A stretch of DNA of 64,000 bases. Origin: Microbacterium sp. SZ1. GTDB taxonomy: Bacteria > Actinomycetota > Actinomycetes > Actinomycetales > Microbacteriaceae. Positions 41,093-51,500 of the stretch are shown one piece after another; position 1 is the first letter of the stretch, and each line of letters begins with the position of its first letter. Made by a program: the position numbers and the translations under genes. The stretch lies in NCBI RefSeq assembly GCF_002362255.1, contig NZ_LPVV01000034.1:124001-188000 (forward strand). The letters run 5' to 3'. Below the pieces are notes generated by a model. The model saw only the letters and a program-made list of their open reading frames with translations. It ran no database searches and was not told the DNA's origin.

Positions 41093-43140
41093 CAGTGAGC
41101 CAGGACACCACCGCGACCCAGAAGGCCTCGAACGACGAGACCATCGCCGATGCCGACCTCGTGCTGCGCACCCGGTCGGGTGACGCCGCCGCCTTCGGGG
41201 AGCTCTGGCGACGCCACTACCCGTCCGGCATGTCCGTCGCCCGCTCCATCACCTCATCCATCGACCCCGACGACCTGGTCCAGGAGTCGTACACGCGCAT
41301 CTATCAGGCGATCATCAAGGGCGGCGGCCCCAACGGATCGTTCCGCGCGTACCTGTTCACCAGCATCCGCAACACCGCAGCCGCGTGGGGGCGCTCACGA
41401 CGCGAGTCGGCCATCGACGAGCTCGACACCGTCGCCGACCCCGACAGCACAGAGCAGGCCACCAACGAGGCCCTCGACCGCAGTCTCACCGCTCAGGCCT
41501 TCCGCAGCCTCCCCTCACGGTGGCAGGAGGTGCTCTGGTACACCGAGATCGAGCAGATGAAGCCTGCCGAGGCAGGCCCTCTCCTCGGCATGAAGGCGGG
41601 CGCCGTCTCGCAGCTCGCGTTCCGCGCCCGCGAGGGTCTGCGGGAGGCGTGGATCCAGGCGCATCTGCGCAGTGCGGAGCCGGGCTCCGACTGCCAGTGG
41701 ACCATCGAGCACCTCGGCGCGTACTCGCGCGGCAATCTCGGCGTGCGCGACAGGAAGCGTCTCGACGCGCACCTCGAAGACTGCGCGCGCTGCATGATCG
41801 TCGCCGCGGAGGCCAAGGACGTCTCGACACGCCTCGCCCTCGTGCTCCTTCCGCTGGTGCTGGGCGTCACCGGAGCGACCGGGTACCTGGCCACCCTGCA
41901 GGGCGGCGGGGCGCCGGTCGTCGCGCTGGCCGCGATGCCATCGGCCGTGACCGAGGGCGCCGTCACCGTGGGCAGCGGCGCTGTCGCCGCCGGAAGCTCC
42001 GCAGGAGCAGGCGCCGGCGGAGCAGGCGGAGGCGCCGGAGCAGGTGGCACCGGTGGCGCGGGCGCTGCAGGCGGAGGCGTGCTCAGCGGAGTGGGCGCCC
42101 TGGTCGGTGCGGGCTCGGCCGCCCTCATCGTCGCCGGTGTCGTGACCGCCGCGACCATCGTTCCGGGTCTCGTCGGCGCGAACCCGGCCGCGTCGTTGCC
42201 GAGCGCGGGCGACAGCGACTCGTCATCGATCAGCGCCGATGTCGGCCCCGACGAAGCCATGGCCGCCGACGAGCCCGTCGCGGTCGAGACGCCGGCCCCC
42301 GAGCCCGTCATCCCGCCGGTCGAGGCTCCGGTGACTCCCGAGCCCGCCGAGGATCAGGCACCCACGACGGCTCCCGCGTCGGCCGCGCCCGTCGCTCCGG
42401 TCGCACCGCCCGTCACCGCACCCGGTGACGAGGAGCCCGAGACCGAGGAGCCCGGAAGCGGAGACCCCGGCACCGAAGAGCCGGGGACGGAGGAGCCCGG
42501 CTCACCCGTCGTCCCGACCGCCCCCGTGGAGTTCGGCGCGGCGGACATCTGCCTCGACGACGACCTCGTCACCCACGTCTCCGTCGGCGTGCTCGGCACG
42601 GCCGGCACCGAGGTGGACGCGCTCCTCGACGGAGGGAGCGGCGGCGCCGATGGCACGCAGCTCGGAGCATCCGGCGCCGGGACGATCAGCCTCCGTCCGT
42701 CTCTCACGCAGATCATCCTGGGCTCGACCGTCGAGGTTCACTACGTCACCCTCGACGGCCCGGTTCTGCCGAGCAGGACGACACTCGACGGCCTCGGCGT
42801 GACCCTGGATGCCGTGCTCCTCGCACCCGCCTGCGGACTTCCCGCCGACGTCCCGGCCGACGCCGAGGTTCCGACAGAGGCCACGCCGCCGACGGATGCC
42901 GCGACCACGCCCGCCCCCGTCGTCGAGCCCGCGCAGGCACCGGCAGAGCAGGCACCGGCAGAGCAGGCACCGACAGAACAGGCACCGCAGGCACCCGCCG
43001 AGCAGGCACCGCAGGCACCCGCCGAGCAGGCGCCCGTCGAATCGGCCCCGACCGAGAGCGAGACGGCCGCGGGGGTCGATGCTCCCATCCAGGACCCCCT
43101 CGTCGACGAGACCGCAGAGCCCGCGCTTCCCCTTCCCTGA
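41089..43140 (+). CDS. ECF sigma factor fused to zinc-finger, membrane and extracytoplasmic tail
   Basis: The 683-residue protein has several parts. Region 2 (about 24-95; 'IDPDDLVQESYTRIYQA') and region 4 (about 131-190; 'LPSRWQEVLWYTEIEQMKPA') form an ECF sigma factor. A zinc-finger anti-sigma-like motif follows (His228, Cys232, Cys235 in 'DAHLEDCARC'). Next come a hydrophobic helix (about 249-270), a Gly/Ala-rich stretch and a second hydrophobic segment (about 345-365). A Pro/Glu-rich spacer and a beta-rich domain (about 480-585) come next, then Ala-Pro-Glu-Gln repeats. Actinobacterial ECF groups with long C-terminal tails (ECF53-like, from memory) are similar. The tail probably senses an envelope signal. 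An in-frame GTG at 41095 is an alternative start. Confidence 0.88.
   Translation: MTVSQDTTATQKASNDETIADADLVLRTRSGDAAAFGELWRRHYPSGMSVARSITSSIDPDDLVQESYTRIYQAIIKGGGPNGSFRAYLFTSIRNTAAAWGRSRRESAIDELDTVADPDSTEQATNEALDRSLTAQAFRSLPSRWQEVLWYTEIEQMKPAEAGPLLGMKAGAVSQLAFRAREGLREAWIQAHLRSAEPGSDCQWTIEHLGAYSRGNLGVRDRKRLDAHLEDCARCMIVAAEAKDVSTRLALVLLPLVLGVTGATGYLATLQGGGAPVVALAAMPSAVTEGAVTVGSGAVAAGSSAGAGAGGAGGGAGAGGTGGAGAAGGGVLSGVGALVGAGSAALIVAGVVTAATIVPGLVGANPAASLPSAGDSDSSSISADVGPDEAMAADEPVAVETPAPEPVIPPVEAPVTPEPAEDQAPTTAPASAAPVAPVAPPVTAPGDEEPETEEPGSGDPGTEEPGTEEPGSPVVPTAPVEFGAADICLDDDLVTHVSVGVLGTAGTEVDALLDGGSGGADGTQLGASGAGTISLRPSLTQIILGSTVEVHYVTLDGPVLPSRTTLDGLGVTLDAVLLAPACGLPADVPADAEVPTEATPPTDAATTPAPVVEPAQAPAEQAPAEQAPTEQAPQAPAEQAPQAPAEQAPVESAPTESETAAGVDAPIQDPLVDETAEPALPLP
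42931..43037. repeat. coding Ala-Pro-Glu-Gln repeats in the sigma-factor tail
   Basis: Repeats built on GCACCGGCAGAGCAG encode (Q)APAEQ/APTEQ/APQ units about eight times. The low-complexity extracytoplasmic tail may span or bind the cell wall. Such repeats can vary in copy number. Confidence 0.75.
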
Positions 43141-43210
43141 GCTCCGCCGGCAGGAAAGCAGCACCCCTCGGAGGCGGATCGGCCTGTTCCCGGAGAATTA
43201 GACTGGAATC

Positions 43211-43582
43211 ATGCCCGAGCAACCCTCCGCCGTACCCGGCGTGAACCGCCCGACCATCACCGCGCTCGACGTGATCCGCTCGATCGTCCTGGTGATCTCC
43301 GTCGCGACGCTCGCGCTCTGGGGCTTCGCCACCTGGCCGCTGCCCTGGAACATCGTCCTCGGCATCGGAGCACCGGTTCTCGTCATCCTGGTGTGGGCGC
43401 TGTTCCTCTCGCCGCGACCCGTGCTGCGTCTGCATCCCTTCCTCCGCGCGGCCGTCGAACTCCTCATCTATGTCAGCGTCACGATCGCGTGGTGGCTCAT
43501 GGATCAGCCTGTCGTGGGCCTCGCGTTCGCGCTCGTCGCGGTGGGTGCCGGGGTCGTGAGCGGACGGCGGCGCATCGCATGA
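43211..43582 (+). CDS. YrdB-like small membrane protein (DUF2568)
   Basis: The 123-residue protein has about four hydrophobic helices, ending with a basic tail SGRRRIA. 'ALWGFATWPLPWNIVLGIG' and 'ALFLSPRPVLRLHPFLRAAVE' match the DUF2568/YrdB pattern. Function unknown. TAGACT (43199-43204) lies 6 bp before the ATG and no ribosome site is evident, so it is probably leaderless. Confidence 0.82.
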   Translation: MPEQPSAVPGVNRPTITALDVIRSIVLVISVATLALWGFATWPLPWNIVLGIGAPVLVILVWALFLSPRPVLRLHPFLRAAVELLIYVSVTIAWWLMDQPVVGLAFALVAVGAGVVSGRRRIA

Positions 43583-43633
43583 CGACCGGCATCCGCTCTT
43601 CCGGGGCGGCTCTTCGGCCGTGAGGACGCGACG

Positions 43634-45016
43634 ATGACGACGACGTCCGGCCCGACGACCCTCGATCTGCTCGTCGACGCGCTCGGCGACATCGTCGACA
43701 CCGACGGCGCGTCTCTCGAACAGGCCAGAGCCGACAGCTCCGGTCACGCCGCGGACGGGCGGCCGATCGCCGTGGTGCATGCCGAGACCGTGACGCACGT
43801 GCAGACCGTCATGCGCATCGCCTCCGAGACGCGCACTCCCGTGGTCGTCCGAGGAGCAGGCACGGGACTCGCGGGGGCGGCCAACGCCGGCGCCGGCGAG
43901 ATCGTCCTCTCCACCCGCCGTATGACCGCGATCCGCGAGGTGCGGCCCGACGACCTGCTCGCGGTCGTCGAACCCGGCATCCTCAACGCCGAGCTCAACG
44001 ACGCCCTGGCGGAGCACGGCCTCTGGTGGGCGCCCGACCCCGCCAGTCGCGCCATCTCGACGGTCGGCGGCAACATCGCGACGGGTGCGGGCGGGCTGCT
44101 GTGCGCGAAGTACGGCGTCGTACGCGATGCGGTGCTCGGCATCGATCTCGTTCTCGCCGACGGGCGCCTGCTGCACCTCGGTCACCGCAGCGTGAAGGGC
44201 GTCACCGGCCTCGACCTCACCTCCCTCGTCATCGGCTCGGAGGGCACTCTCGGTGTGGTCGTCGGGGCCACGCTGAAGCTCCGCCGCCTCGTCGCCGGAA
44301 CGACCTGCACGATCGCAGCCGTCTTCCCCGACGTGCGCCGTGCGGCTGCCGCCTCCGCCGCCGTGACGGCATCCGGGGTCCAGCCCGCGATCATGGAGCT
44401 GATGGATGCCGCGAGCCTCGCCGCCGTCGCGGCCCTGCTCGACCTGCCCTCCTCCACTATCGGCAGCGCTCAGCTGACCATTCAGACCGACGGGCCGGCC
44501 GCCGCCGCCGAAGCGGCGGTGATCGCCGAGATCCTCGAGGCTCACGACGGCACCGTTCAGGTGTCGTCCGACCGCGAGGAGGGCGAGCGTCTGCTGGCCA
44601 TCCGCCGCTCGATGCACGCCGCCATGGCATCACTGGGTACGACGCTGATCGAAGACGTCTCGGTGCCTCGGAGCGCCATGCCCGCGATGTTCGACGAGAT
44701 CGCCCGCATCGAGCAGGCGTACGGGATCACCATCCCCACGGTCGCTCATGCCGGCGACGGCAACCTGCACCCGAACTTCATCTTCGAGGGCACGGAGACG
44801 CCCGCGCACATCTGGGAGGCGGCAGACGAGCTGTTCCGTGCCGCCCTCGCACTGGGGGGCACCCTGACCGGGGAGCACGGCATCGGCACGCTCAAGAGCC
44901 GCTGGCTCGCCGACGAGCTCGGCGACGACCAGTGGCAGCTGCAGCGGCAGATCGCGCGCGTCTTCGATCCGCTCGGCATCCTCAACCCGGGAAAGGTGTT
45001 CGCCGCCGATGCCTGA
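43634..45016 (+). CDS. FAD-linked oxidase, GlcD/D-lactate dehydrogenase type
   Basis: The 460-residue protein has an N-terminal PCMH FAD domain ('PVVVRGAGTGLAGAANAG', 'PDPASRAISTVGGNIATGAGGLLCAKYG' in part) and a C-terminal FAD-oxidase domain with 'PTVAHAGDGNLHPNF' and 'GEHGIGTLKSRWLADELG'. Family members oxidise D-lactate, glycolate or D-2-hydroxyacids. Substrate undecided. It overlaps the Nudix gene by 8 bp. Confidence 0.9.
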   Translation: MTTTSGPTTLDLLVDALGDIVDTDGASLEQARADSSGHAADGRPIAVVHAETVTHVQTVMRIASETRTPVVVRGAGTGLAGAANAGAGEIVLSTRRMTAIREVRPDDLLAVVEPGILNAELNDALAEHGLWWAPDPASRAISTVGGNIATGAGGLLCAKYGVVRDAVLGIDLVLADGRLLHLGHRSVKGVTGLDLTSLVIGSEGTLGVVVGATLKLRRLVAGTTCTIAAVFPDVRRAAAASAAVTASGVQPAIMELMDAASLAAVAALLDLPSSTIGSAQLTIQTDGPAAAAEAAVIAEILEAHDGTVQVSSDREEGERLLAIRRSMHAAMASLGTTLIEDVSVPRSAMPAMFDEIARIEQAYGITIPTVAHAGDGNLHPNFIFEGTETPAHIWEAADELFRAALALGGTLTGEHGIGTLKSRWLADELGDDQWQLQRQIARVFDPLGILNPGKVFAADA

Positions 45017-45413
45017 CATCCACGTCAGCGCCGCCGTGATCCTCGACAGAGACGGTCGCGTGCTCGTCGTGCGCAAGCACGGCACGACCCGGTTCATGCA
45101 GCCCGGCGGCAAGCCGGAAGCCGGTGAGACCCCGGCGCAGACGCTCATCCGGGAGCTCCACGAAGAGCTCGGCCTGCGTCTCGCCGACGCCGATCTCGCT
45201 CCGCTCGGCCGCTTCGTGTCGGCCGCGGCGAATGAACCCGGTCACCGCGTGATCGCCGACGCCTTCGCCGTCGACATCGCGCACGCCGACGTGACCGTGC
45301 AGGCCGAGCTCGCCGAGCTGCGCTGGATCACGCCTCAGGATGCCGAGACGCTGCCGCTCGCGCCGCTCAGCGTCGAGCACCTGCTCCCGCTCGCCTGGTC
45401 GCGCGGAAGCTGA
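45009..45413 (+). CDS. Nudix hydrolase
   Basis: The 134-residue protein has the complete Nudix box in 'GGKPEAGETPAQTLIRELHE' and following 'ELGL' (G-x5-E-x7-RE-x2-EE-x-G). It begins MPDIHVSAAVILDRDGRVLV and probably hydrolyses a nucleoside diphosphate derivative. It overlaps the end of the FAD-oxidase gene, indicating coupled translation, though no metabolic link is obvious. Confidence 0.92.
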   Translation: MPDIHVSAAVILDRDGRVLVVRKHGTTRFMQPGGKPEAGETPAQTLIRELHEELGLRLADADLAPLGRFVSAAANEPGHRVIADAFAVDIAHADVTVQAELAELRWITPQDAETLPLAPLSVEHLLPLAWSRGS

Positions 45414-45447
45414 GGGGCGCGCACCCGGACCTGAGGGATGCCCCGGG

Positions 45448-46227
45448 TCAGATGCCCTGCCAGGCGGGCTTGTTCGCGAAGGTGTAGCGGTAGTAGTCAG
45501 CGAGCTTCAGTCGAGACGCCGCCGCCTCGTCGACCACGACGGTCGCGTGCGGGTGCAGCTGGATCGCCGAGCCCGGGAGGATCGCCGACAGCGGCCCCTC
45601 GACGGCATCCGCCACGGCCTGGGCCTTGCCCTCGCCGAACGCGAGCAGGACGAGGTGGCGCGCGCGCAGGATCGTCCCGAGCCCCTGGGTGATGCAGTGC
45701 ATCGGCACGTCGTCGATCGAGTTGAAGAAGCGCGCATTGTCCTCGCGCGTCTGCTCCGTGAGCGTCTTCACCCTGGTGCGCGAGGCGAACGACGACCCGG
45801 GCTCGTTGAAGCCGATGTGGCCGTCGGTGCCGATGCCGAGGATCTGGAGGTCGACGCCGCCGGCCTCCTCGATCGCCTTCTCGTAGTCCTCGCCCGCGTG
45901 CTGGATCGTCGCCTCGGCGCCATTCGGGACATGGATGCGCCGGGGGTCGAGACCCAGCGGCTCCACGACCTCCTTGGTGATCACCGAGCGGTAGCTCTCC
46001 GGGTGCGCGGGGTCGAGACCGACGTACTCGTCGAGCGCGAATCCCCGCACCCGCGAGACATCGCGACCGGCGAGCTGCGTGCGCAGCGCCTGGTACACGG
46101 GCAGCGGTGTGGATCCCGTCGCGAGGCCGAGCACGGCATCCGGACGCGCGTCGATGAGGTCGACGATCTCGGCGGCGACCAGGGCGCCCGCTGCGGCGGC
46201 GTTCTCGACGATGACGACTTCAGCCAT
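45448..46227 (-). CDS. nagB: glucosamine-6-phosphate deaminase
   Basis: The 259-residue enzyme turns glucosamine-6-P into fructose-6-P and ammonia. Motifs: 'LGLATGSTPLPVYQALR', 'GFALDEYVGLDPAHPESY', 'GIGTDGHIGFNEPGSSF' and 'RTRVKTLTEQTREDNARFF' (shown in part). ATG at 46227 overlaps the kinase stop by 8 bp. With nagA and the ROK kinase it completes GlcNAc breakdown. Confidence 0.96.
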   Translation of the reverse strand: MAEVVIVENAAAAGALVAAEIVDLIDARPDAVLGLATGSTPLPVYQALRTQLAGRDVSRVRGFALDEYVGLDPAHPESYRSVITKEVVEPLGLDPRRIHVPNGAEATIQHAGEDYEKAIEEAGGVDLQILGIGTDGHIGFNEPGSSFASRTRVKTLTEQTREDNARFFNSIDDVPMHCITQGLGTILRARHLVLLAFGEGKAQAVADAVEGPLSAILPGSAIQLHPHATVVVDEAAASRLKLADYYRYTFANKPAWQGI

Positions 46228-47185
46228 GGGTGACGATCTCCTTGAGTGGTGTGGTGGCTCCGACGAGCGCGGCGCCGACGGCAGCCGCGGGCGAGCCGAG
46301 CGGCAGCAGTTCGATCCGGTCGTCGAGGTGGAGGGAGCGCATGAATGCCGAGGCCTCCGCACCCGCGTGCAGGGCATCTCGGACGCCGGTCTCGAGGTGG
46401 GCGCCGAGAGCCGTCAGGCCCCCGCCGATAATGACGCGCTCGACGTCGGCCGAGAGCACCAATGCCCGGACGGCCGCCGCCGCGCCGTGGAACAGGTCGG
46501 CGCGCAGCGATACGGCGAGCGGATCGCCCTCGTTCGCGGCGTCGAGGATGTCGCGCACGGGGTGAGCGCCGGGGCGTCCCCAGGCCTTCGCCAGGGCGCC
46601 GCCGCCGCAGAACGTCTCGATGCAGCCGCGCTGACCGCAGCCGCACAGGCGACCGGCCGGGTCGACCGAGAGGTGACCCACCTCCCCCGCGGTGCCGCGG
46701 GCACCTCGCCAGATGGCGCCGTCGACGACGATGCCGGCGGCCACTCCGGTGCCGAGGTTCAGGTACGCCATCGATCCTTCGATGCGACGCAGCGCAGCGG
46801 CGCCGAGCGCAGCCGCTTTCACGTCGTTCTCGACGCGCACGGTCGCGCCGAGCCGGGCGGCGACGCGCTCGGCGAGGTCGAGCGACTCGACTCCGAGATT
46901 CACCGCGTGCAGCACCCGTCCGGATACCGAGTCCACGAGTCCGGGGATGCCGATGCCCACGGAGTCGATGTCGGCGACGGTCACACCGGCCTCGACGGCG
47001 AGATCGAGCACGGCGGCCGAGATGCTCTCGACGACGGCATCCTCACCCCAGCCGGTCGGGCGCCGCAGTCGCGTGAGGATCTCGCCCGACGGTGCGACGG
47101 CGACCGCGTCGATCTTGGTGCCGCCGACGTCCAGGCCGACGCGAATGCGTCGACCGGCGAGGTCGACGGTGATGGCATCCGTCAT
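46220..47185 (-). CDS. ROK-family sugar kinase (probable N-acetylglucosamine kinase)
   Basis: The 321-residue protein has ATP site 'VGLDVGGTKIDAVAVA', sugar-site 'VENDVKAAALGAA', 'NLGTGVAAGIVVDG', and the ROK zinc motif 'GHLSVDPAGRLCGCGQRGC'. Glucose and GlcNAc kinases share these; position beside nagB favours GlcNAc phosphorylation of intracellular GlcNAc released by the hexosaminidases. It lies 40 bp downstream of the ROK repressor gene. Confidence 0.88.
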   Translation of the reverse strand: MTDAITVDLAGRRIRVGLDVGGTKIDAVAVAPSGEILTRLRRPTGWGEDAVVESISAAVLDLAVEAGVTVADIDSVGIGIPGLVDSVSGRVLHAVNLGVESLDLAERVAARLGATVRVENDVKAAALGAAALRRIEGSMAYLNLGTGVAAGIVVDGAIWRGARGTAGEVGHLSVDPAGRLCGCGQRGCIETFCGGGALAKAWGRPGAHPVRDILDAANEGDPLAVSLRADLFHGAAAAVRALVLSADVERVIIGGGLTALGAHLETGVRDALHAGAEASAFMRSLHLDDRIELLPLGSPAAAVGAALVGATTPLKEIVTHG

Positions 47186-47225
47186 CGGATGGTGCTCCCG
47201 CCCCGGGTCGAGTCGAGGGCGCCGC

Positions 47226-48413
47226 TCACGAGACGCCCAGCTGGCCGGACAGGACCATCACTGCGGCGCCGCGCAGCACGATGTCGGACTGCAGAGTGCG
47301 CCGGATGACGACGTCTTCGAACACGCCCTCGAGCGTGCGGGCGTGCAGAGTCTCCACCGCCGCGTCGATGAGGACGCCGTCGAGCAGGTCGCCCTGCCCC
47401 GACAGCACGACCTCGGAGAGGTCGAGCGCGGCCACGATGGGGGCGATGGCGATGGCCATCCGCGTCCCCGCGTCCCGGAGGATGTCGTCGCGGGAGTCCG
47501 GTGCGGCCTCGATCGCCGCGCGCAGGCGGCTCTCGCTGAGCCAGGCCTCGAGGCATCCGTCCTTGCCGCATGCGCACCGCGGGCCTCCGTCGGTGCCGAC
47601 GACCACGTGACCGATCTCACCGGCGGCGAACCGGCTGCCGAGCAGCGGCTGGCTGCCGGTGATGACGCCGGCGCCCACGCCTCGCCCGATCTTGATGAGC
47701 ATGAAGTCGGCCTCGGCGTCGCCGAAGGTGTACTCGGCGAGCACGGCGGCGTTCGCGTCGTTGCGCACGAGCACGGGCAGGTCGAGGTCGACGCCCAGTC
47801 TGGCCTCGAGCGGCAGGTCCGACCAGCCGAGGTTCGGCGAGCTGAGCACCATCCCGTCGGGGCGGACGACACCGGGCGTTCCGATGCCGACGCCCAGGAT
47901 GGGCTGCGTGGCGTCGGCGACGAGCTCGCGTGCCAGCTGCAGCAGGGCGGCGTATGCGGCATCCCCGTCCGGCGTCTCGGGCCGCGGCACCCCTCGACGT
48001 CCGATGACGTCGCCGTCGAGGCTCAGCAGTGCGCCGGTGAAGGCGCTGGGGGCCGACAGGTCGATACCGATTATCTGGTGGCCGACGCGGTCGATGTCGA
48101 TGAGGATCGGCGGCTTGCCGGGGCCCACCGTCTCGCGGACTCCCATCTCGATGACGATGCCGTCGGCGATGAACTCCGCGACGAGGTCGGAGATCGTGAC
48201 CCGGGTGAGTCCCGTCTCCCGCGAGAGGTCGGCGCGGCTCATGGCGCCGGAGTGATAGAGCGTCTGCAGCACGAGGGCCCGGTTGTGACCGCGAGCGTGC
48301 TCGGGCAGCACCTTGGCGCGCGAGCGCAGATGCCGCGCGGGGCCGAAGGCGTGCGCGTTTGTCCCGACGTACTCCGACGTCGTCGACGGGCGCGTTTCAT
48401 CCGATACGGACAT
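47226..48413 (-). CDS. ROK-family transcriptional repressor (NagC-like)
   Basis: The 395-residue protein has an N-terminal winged HTH ('GAMSRADLSRETGLTRVTIS', about 57-76) and a ROK sugar-binding domain with 'IGTPGVVRPDGMVLSSPNLG', 'RNDANAAVLAEY' and the zinc cluster 'CACGKDGCLEAWLS'. It probably senses GlcNAc or GlcNAc-6-P. A palindrome lies 1 bp upstream of its ATG (48415-48439), suggesting autoregulation of repressor-kinase-nagB. Confidence 0.92.
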   Translation of the reverse strand: MSVSDETRPSTTSEYVGTNAHAFGPARHLRSRAKVLPEHARGHNRALVLQTLYHSGAMSRADLSRETGLTRVTISDLVAEFIADGIVIEMGVRETVGPGKPPILIDIDRVGHQIIGIDLSAPSAFTGALLSLDGDVIGRRGVPRPETPDGDAAYAALLQLARELVADATQPILGVGIGTPGVVRPDGMVLSSPNLGWSDLPLEARLGVDLDLPVLVRNDANAAVLAEYTFGDAEADFMLIKIGRGVGAGVITGSQPLLGSRFAAGEIGHVVVGTDGGPRCACGKDGCLEAWLSESRLRAAIEAAPDSRDDILRDAGTRMAIAIAPIVAALDLSEVVLSGQGDLLDGVLIDAAVETLHARTLEGVFEDVVIRRTLQSDIVLRGAAVMVLSGQLGVS

Positions 48414-48414
48414 G

Positions 48415-48439
48415 TTTGTTAGTAGACCTTACGAACAAA
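48415..48439. promoter_or_regulatory. palindromic operator of the ROK repressor
   Basis: A 25-bp palindrome TTTGTT-N-GTA-5 bp-TAC-N-AACAAA stands immediately upstream of the repressor start in an AT-rich patch. It has the form of ROK (NagC/Mlc/XylR) sites, which pair AT-rich arms around a GC centre. Confidence 0.72.
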
Positions 48440-48511
48440 AATTGTGCAACCCCACCGCGCAGCGCGCCCGGGAGGGTTACCGAAACGTTACATTACGATG
48501 ACGACCGTGAG

Positions 48512-51500
48512 TCAGCCGTCCTGATCGACCTCTCCCACCCGCTCGACGAGCCGGGCGACGAGGCCTTCCACGATTCCCTCCCGCGCCTCCCGCGTGAGCG
48601 GCTTTCCCGGGATGCCGGGGCGGCGCTGAGCGGGCGTCGGACCGTCGAGAGGACGATACCGCACCCCCTTGTCGGCCAGGCGCCGGAGGTGCGTCGGCAG
48701 CCGCCTCGCGAAGTCCGCGAACGGCGCCGGTTCTCCGCCGTCCCACAGCCGCTCCGCGACCGCAGCGAGCCTGGGGAACATCGCGAAGTCCACCCGATCG
48801 CGCGTCGGCAGGTGCTCCGTCCAGACGTTCGCCTGACCGCCGGACGCCCCCTCCTCCACGCGCAGCCCGTAGACCTGCTCGATCGGCAGCGGCGGGCCGA
48901 CGCGGATCGGCTCCTCCTCCGAGTCTGACTGCGGGTAGTCGAGGTACACGCTCAGATCCGGGCACGCGATCACCGGGATGCCGCGGCGCAGCGCCTCGCG
49001 CATCGCGACGGGACCGCGCCAGGCGAGGATCGCGACGCCGTCGGGGACGTCGCCCTCCAGCACCTCGTCCCACGCGAGCGCCGTGCGCCCCCGTGCGCGC
49101 ACGTGCGCGACGAAGTGCGCCGTGAACCACGGCTGCACGTCATGGGCGGACGCGAGACCGAGCTGCTGCATCCGCTTCTGCGCCGCCGGACTCTGCTCCC
49201 ACTCCGTCACGGGCACCTCGTCGCCGCCGATGCCGATCCACGGCGAGTCGAACAGGTCGCACAGCGCGTCGATGGCAGCCCGCCCGAAGGCGAGCGACTC
49301 CTCAGTCGGCGCGAGCGTCCGGGGATTGACCCCGAACCTCTCCCACGGAGCGGTGACCGGGTCGCCCACGTCGGTGTTGCCGAGCTCCGGATACCCGGCG
49401 AGACCGGCCTGGATGTGACCGGGCAGCTCGACCTCCGGCACGAGTGTGACGTGCTGCGCTGCCGCATACGCGACGAGGTCGCGCAGCTCGGCATCCGTGT
49501 AATGCCCCTCGTGCACGCCCGGCTCGACCGTCGCGAGCGGACCGTGGCCGCGCTGCGTCGCCTCGCGTCGGGCGCCCACCTCCGTGAGTCTCGGGTACCC
49601 GGGCACCTCGAAGCGCCACCCCTGGTCATCGGTGAGGTGCAGGTGCAGGACGTTGAGGTGGTGGTCGGCGAGCAGATCGACGAGTCGACGCACGTCGTCG
49701 GCGGACCGGAAGTGCCGCGCGACGTCGAGCATCGCGCCACGCCACGCGTAGGCCGGGGCACCGGTCCACTCCCCCGCCGGGATGCGCGACCGCTCGGCGC
49801 CGGGCTCGCGCAGCTGTCGCAGAGTGGTCGCGCCGCGGAAGACGCCGGCGGCCGACGCTCCGGCGACGGATATCCCGTCCGCCGCGACGACGATCCGGAA
49901 CGCCTCATCGCCGACGCGCCCCTCCGCGAAGGGAGCGCTCGCGAGCGTGTGGTCGATCCGCAGCGTGATCGCCGGGACCGAACTCCGGGCGACGAGCGCA
50001 CCGCCGAGCCGCATCGCGCTTGCGGTGAGGTCGTCGGTGGCGACGACCGGGGTCTCGGCCGTCCAGACAAACGGTGGGGCCATGGGATCGATGTGCGAGT
50101 GCGCGAGTGGGACCGTCGCGCGATGCGCGGGCGGCGACATGCGGAGCGCGCGCCCAGGAGTCCGACCGGTGGCGTGCCCCTGCTGCACGACAGGCTCGCC
50201 GGCGACCAGCACCTCCACGACGCCGACCGGCGGCGCGTGCGGATCGTCGAACGTCGCGCCGGCGGCGATCGTCTCGGGGTCGAACAGCACGAGGTCGGCC
50301 GTCGCGCCCTGGCGGATCACCCCGCGGGGTGCGTCGCCCCTGTCGAGACCCAGCCGCGCGGCCGGCGTGCCGGAGAGGTGGCGCACGGCCTCTTCGAGCG
50401 ACAGGATGCCGAGTTCGCGCACATAGTGGCCCAGGTAGCGCGGGAACGTGCCACGCCCGCGCGGATGCGGACGTGCGCCGATCAGGATGCCGTCGCTGCC
50501 GCCCGTATGGCGGGGGTGCCGCATGATCTCGCGGACGTTCTCCTCGTCGCCGATGTGCATGAGGATGCTCGTGGCACCGGCATCCTCGATGATCGTGTCG
50601 AGCACGACGTCGACCGCGCGCCGCCCCTCGGTCGCGGCGATCTCGGCGACCGTGCGGCCGGCGAGCCCGGACAGCGCGGCCTCACCCGTGCCGGCGATCT
50701 GGATCGCCTCCCAGTCGGCCCGCTCGCCGTGGAAGCCGTCGCAGCCGATGTCCTCCAGTTCGACCCGCACCGCCTCGCGCCCCGCGGCGTCGAGCGCCGC
50801 GATCGTTCCGAGCAGGTCGCCGCTCTCCGACAGCCTGCTCGGCAGCAGGGCGGCGAGGGTGGTCGCGCCGGGGAGGTAGGGGTAGGTGTCCAGCGTGACG
50901 TCGACGCCGTCGGCCAGCGCCTCGTCGACGAGAGCGAGCAGCTCGTCTGCCCTGCCGCGGTTGGGGAGGAAGTTCATGGTGGCGTGCGTGAGGTGTATCG
51001 GGCACCCGGTGCGACGCCCGATGTCCAGCGCCTCGCGGTACGCGTCCAGCGCCGCGCCGCCGTAGCTGCGCGTGTGCGGCGACCAGTAGCCGCCGCGCTC
51101 GGCGACCACACGGCACAGCGCCTCGAGCTCGGCCGTGTCGGCGTACATGCCGGGCGTGTACGTCAGGCCGCTCGACATGCCGAAGGCCCCGGCATCCATC
51201 GCCGCGCCGAGCAGCTCGCCCATCGCCGCGATCTCGGCGTCGGTGGCCTTGCGGTTCTCGTGGCCGACGACCATCATCCGGAGATTGCCCTGGGGCACGA
51301 GCACCGCGGCGTTCGCGACGGCGGCGGCGTCGAAAGCCGTGAGCAGGTCGTCCATCGTGCGCCACGGCACCGACGTCGGAGCACCGTTCCAGCCGGCGAT
51401 CTGCGCGGGGATGATCGCGGCCGTGGCCTCGTCGAGAGGTGCGTAGCCGAGTCCGTCCTGTCCGACGACCTCGGTCGTCACGCCCTGCAAGATCTTGGCG

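Noticed and set aside
42931..43037. CRISPR-like array
   Set aside because: The repeats are contiguous 15-bp coding units without spacers, in frame with the sigma-factor gene.
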